In this document: positions 6,288 through 6,984 of the stretch, piece by piece
Layout of the letters: each line of letters starts with the position of its first letter
Numbering within the stretch: position 1 is the stretch's first letter
Assembly (NCBI GenBank): GCA_937860165.1
Contig: CALMBE010000005.1
Coordinates: 1-6,984 of the forward strand
Source of the DNA: an uncultured Planctomycetaceae bacterium
GTDB lineage: Bacteria > Planctomycetota > Planctomycetia > Pirellulales > Lacipirellulaceae
Direction of reading: 5' to 3'
DNA length: 6,984 nt
Position numbers and translations under genes: made by a program
Notes under the pieces: model-generated
The model's input: the letters and a program-made list of their open reading frames with translations, nothing else
What the model was told of the DNA's origin: nothing
The model's database searches: none

Positions 6288-6296
6288 AATTGAGTT

Positions 6297-6437
6297 GACC
6301 GCTGATTGACGCTAATGGGCCCTAATTACTATGACGGAATAGTGAAAGCCATGGGTTTGAAGAATCGATTGATTATGGGTGGAATCCCCTGTCATTGATA
6401 AAGATAGATTAGCGTCCGTCAGCGAAAATTAGCGGTC
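6297..6437. repeat. Long inverted repeat of GCTAAT/ATTAGC units
   Basis: The left arm, GACCGCTGATTGACGCTAAT (6297-6316), is mirrored by a right arm at 6408-6437 that contains ATTAGCGTC (6408-6416) and ATTAGCGGTC (6428-6437). GACGCTAAT pairs perfectly with ATTAGCGTC, and GACCGCT pairs with AGCGGTC. The right arm carries about 10 extra bases, which look like one additional degenerate unit (CGTCAGCGAA). Each arm is itself made of approximately 9-10-bp subunits. The 91 bp between the arms show no gene. It resembles dispersed intergenic repeats common in bacterial genomes, and could also fold in the mRNA between the two genes. Confidence 0.6.
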
Positions 6438-6462
6438 CCTTCCGAAATCAGGTGCAATCAAC

Positions 6463-6984
6463 ATGAAACCTTTTCAATTTCAACATCTGACAAACATCGC
6501 CACGCAGCGCGGTTGCGTGATTCGCCGCCGAGATTTTCTCCGCCAGATCTCCGCGGCTGGTCTCGCAGCAGGTGCCTGGAGCTGGACCGACCAGATCGCC
6601 GCCTCTGCCGAAGAACTGCGATCTCGTGGCATGGCTTGCATTCTGCTCTGGATGCAAGGTGGTCCCTCACAGTTCGAGACTTTTAGCCCCAAGCCCGGTC
6701 ACGCCAACGGTGGCGAGACCAAGGGGATCGCCACCAGTGTTCCTGGAATTCAAATTGCCGATAACTTGCCGCACTGTGCCAAGGCGATGAATGATCTGGC
6801 CATCGTGCGGTCGCTCACCAGCAAGGAAGGCAACCACCAGCGGGCGACCTATCTCTTGCATCATGGTTACTTGCCGATGGGGGGAGTGAATTTCCCCACG
6901 CTCGGCTCGAACGTGGCCCATCAAATTGGAGACGCTGCCAACCAGATTCCCAACTTTGTCCGTATCGGCGGTCGGCTGGCCAAC
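6463..6984 (+). CDS. DUF1501 family Tat-exported protein, 5' part
   Basis: 174 codons are present and the frame runs off the window end, so the C-terminal part is missing (family members are usually over 400 aa). The N-terminus carries a twin-arginine signal, RRRDFLRQ (21-28), followed by a hydrophobic stretch ISAAGLAAGAW (29-39), with processing likely near residue 48. The family signature begins at about 60: ILLWMQGGPSQFETFSPKPG (60-79), then GIQIADNLPHCAKAMNDLAIVRSLTS (95-120) and EGNHQRATYLLHHGY (122-136). DUF1501 proteins belong to the alkaline phosphatase/sulfatase-like superfamily and act outside the cytoplasmic membrane, but their substrate is unknown. ATG at 6463 is chosen because it gives a normal n-region before the twin arginines. 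The Shine-Dalgarno is weak (CAGG at 6449-6452). It is the usual partner of DUF1549/DUF1553 proteins, here 175 bp downstream of one. Confidence 0.95.
   Translation, partial: MKPFQFQHLTNIATQRGCVIRRRDFLRQISAAGLAAGAWSWTDQIAASAEELRSRGMACILLWMQGGPSQFETFSPKPGHANGGETKGIATSVPGIQIADNLPHCAKAMNDLAIVRSLTSKEGNHQRATYLLHHGYLPMGGVNFPTLGSNVAHQIGDAANQIPNFVRIGGRLAN

Overview
The window looks like planctomycete chromosome, probably from the Pirellulales (Pirellulaceae or Lacipirellulaceae type). The evidence is a DUF1549/DUF1553 protein carrying a CxxCH motif, followed by a Tat-exported DUF1501 protein. This pairing is characteristic of Planctomycetes. A PEP-CTERM protein, a compact ECF sigma factor, moderate GC content and loosely packed genes agree with it. 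The taxon is inferred from gene content only.

Left part (1-1890, + strand). A GTG-started 168-aa protein with a degenerate response-regulator receiver fold is followed by a 69-aa arginine-rich protein. Next comes a sparse stretch that may hold a 25-codon microprotein, then a secreted PEP-CTERM protein of 232 aa. After that gene, four hairpins precede and include a textbook intrinsic terminator (17-bp stem, T7) that lies partly inside the 3' end of the convergent gene.

Middle (1890-2675, - strand). A complete, stand-alone trpC (indole-3-glycerol phosphate synthase) retains all catalytic residues. It converges on the PEP-CTERM gene and diverges from the sigma-factor gene across a 226-bp intergenic region.

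Right part (2902-6984, + strand). An ECF sigma factor is followed after 14 bp by a 922-aa mosaic protein. That protein has a cytoplasmic N-terminus, a single membrane segment, a LolA-like or anti-sigma-like extracytoplasmic region, a Pro/Ala linker, DUF1549 with CAQCH, and DUF1553. A 175-bp gap containing a long inverted repeat of GCTAAT-type units separates it from a DUF1501 gene cut by the window end. The arrangement suggests a sigma factor controlled by a membrane protein whose outer part is a PSCyt2/PSD1 module. This is the most interesting system here. The fusion is visible in the sequence, but the regulatory role is inferred.

No tRNA, rRNA, CRISPR array, transposase or prophage gene was seen.
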